DNA from: Paramacrobiotus metropolitanus
Taxonomy: Eukaryota; Tardigrada; Eutardigrada; Parachela; Macrobiotidae
Reading direction: 5' to 3'
Assembly: GCF_019649055.1 (NCBI RefSeq)
Contig: NW_026570231.1
Span: forward strand, 1,364,001-1,428,000
Length of the DNA stretch: 64,000 bases
Part shown: piece by piece, positions 62,936 to 64,000 of the stretch
How the letters are laid out: the number at the start of each line of letters is the position of its first letter
Numbering within the stretch: the first letter of the stretch is position 1
Notes under the pieces: generated by a model
What the model was told of the DNA's origin: nothing
Databases searched by the model: none
What the model saw: only the letters and a program-made list of their open reading frames with translations
Made by a program: the position numbers and the translations under genes

Positions 62936-63277
62936 ATGAAATCTGAAAGCAGGGAAGCAACATCGCTGTCATCGCTGCACATGGGCGACGATGGACGTAT
63001 GTCATACCGACTCATACCCGAGAAAACGATGCAGATGAAAAAAGGCCGATATTCAGATATTCAAGAGAATACACAGCGACTTGCAAAACTTAAAGCATTA
63101 GGGCGAAACCGAACACCTGTTTGTCCTGCAACCTCAGAAAGGTGGACATCAGGCATATTTAAGAAAGGTCACGACAAGGATGCAAAACAGTGTAGCCAGC
63201 ATGGCCGTTACAATATTAGAACAGCGCCTTTGTTTATGGCCTTCGTTAACCAATCTTGCTTCACTGCAAGTAGTTGA
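62936..63277 (+). other. 113-codon open frame, doubtful
   Basis: ATG at 62936, shortly after the tRNA-like gene. The sequence is charged and low in hydrophobic residues (EKTMQMKKGRYSDIQENTQRL), with no domain I recognise and no clear promoter or intron. It could be chance or part of a repeat. Confidence 0.15.
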
Positions 63278-63442
63278 CCTATAAACGCGTCTCAAAATTG
63301 CTAGACTGCCGCAGAACACATGACTTTCGGTACACCGTTGGTCAGTAGAAGATATTGTCGTGGTGAATGACTAGTACAACCATCCGGTAGCGTTATGTCG
63401 TATTAACATGGACGCACGGGATTTGAGTGTGGTCTTCTCCCT

Positions 63443-63480
63443 GCCTATATCTCAGTCGGTAGAGCACTCTTGAATCTCAA
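63443..63480 (+). pseudogene. truncated tRNA-Lys-like sequence
   Basis: The D arm CTCAGTCGGTAGAGCA and the CTCTTGAATCTCA stretch resemble the 5' two thirds of metazoan tRNA-Lys, with a gap in the anticodon stem. No T arm or acceptor 3' strand follows. It may head a tRNA-derived SINE. Confidence 0.4.
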
Positions 63481-64000
63481 ACTGGTACTGCGAAACAACT
63501 TGGAGGATCGATGGAGATACGAACACAGAGATACAGGAACCAGGAATCCCTATCAGGAACCCTGCGAAACACGAACACACGAACGAATGCCTTACTTCTC
63601 ACTCCCGGTCTCGGATTTCTGCGAGGATCAGACAAGGGCGAAGGTCAGTTGTGACACGAGCATACTGTGGTATCCTATGCTAAGATCAGACTCGGATCAT
63701 GAACATCAAGATAGCCGTTAGAACATGCTGTCCCTTTAATCCAATTCACAACGCATTCCTCAACACTTGGAAGTTAGAAAAAAGAATGTCTCAAGATCAG
63801 TAGTCGTAAGACTGATGTCGATATTAGGAATAACATGAGAATTTATAGGCTAGAAACACCAGCATCATACGCGTTGCAAGGATTTAGAGAACAGCAAATC
63901 AAACACGAGAGATAGGACTAGATAAGGACAACAGCAGTGACGTAAGAGAAGGCGTACAGGTAAAACAGTAAGATAAACGGATGAGTACGTACTATCCACT
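63481..64000. other. end of window, no gene supported
   Basis: An 83-codon plus frame (63470-63721) has no recognisable content. ACACGAACA/GAACACGA-like short repeats lie near 63520-63590. Confidence 0.3.

Overview
This is a piece of an animal nuclear genome. Genes are split by short GT-AG introns and encode typical metazoan products: an sds22-type LRR protein, a small heat shock protein, a LIV-1 family ZIP, a flavodoxin-like NAD(P)H reductase and a cluster of BTB-BACK-Kelch proteins. Transposon remnants fill the gaps. A compact invertebrate genome fits best and a tardigrade is my guess, but nothing here fixes the species.

Layout. 1-7.5 kb: the 5' part of an sds22/PPP1R7 gene (minus), a weak two-exon hypothetical gene and an sHSP gene (both plus), then a decayed ZIP transporter and a probably decayed flavin reductase (both minus). 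8.3-9.4 kb: a small TIR element and diverged tandem repeats. About 9.1-31.9 kb: one very large Ty3/Gypsy-like retroelement on the minus strand (gag, zinc knuckle, retropepsin, RT-RNase H, integrase), with about 8 kb of unrecognised ORFs after the integrase. 32.5-37.5 kb: an intact six-exon KLHL gene with a foldback transposon in intron 2. 39.6-41.4 kb: two more inverted-repeat elements. 41.9-51.7 kb: a gene for a protein of about 2,960 residues (5' end not found) that looks like a bacterial filamentous haemagglutinin/CdiA adhesin but is broken by introns. 54.9-62.5 kb: a KLHL pseudogene, a KLHL fragment and a third, intact KLHL gene, all on the minus strand. 62.8-63.5 kb: a tRNA-like gene and a tRNA-Lys-like fragment.

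The most unusual signal is in the retroelement. The octamer AAAGGTCA, usually followed by C, occurs about sixty times by eye on the coding strand of the ORFs, in all three reading frames (it yields KVT, KGH and (E/K)RS). Twelve exact copies also form an array in the leader just upstream of gag, all in the opposite orientation. Leader and body of one RNA would therefore be complementary at dozens of sites. The octamer is also the monomeric nuclear-receptor element (NBRE). The same element carries other nucleotide-level repeats inside coding sequence: a 21-nt hairpin used five times, a GTGGTTCGAAAA motif used about six times, a 30-bp near-palindrome at a stop codon, and three upstream hairpins that share one apex.

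The second notable object is the intron-containing haemagglutinin-repeat gene, best explained by transfer from a bacterium followed by intron gain. Its roughly 9 kb of coding sequence is free of lesions, so the many single-base frame breaks in the retroelement are probably true decay and not general assembly error.
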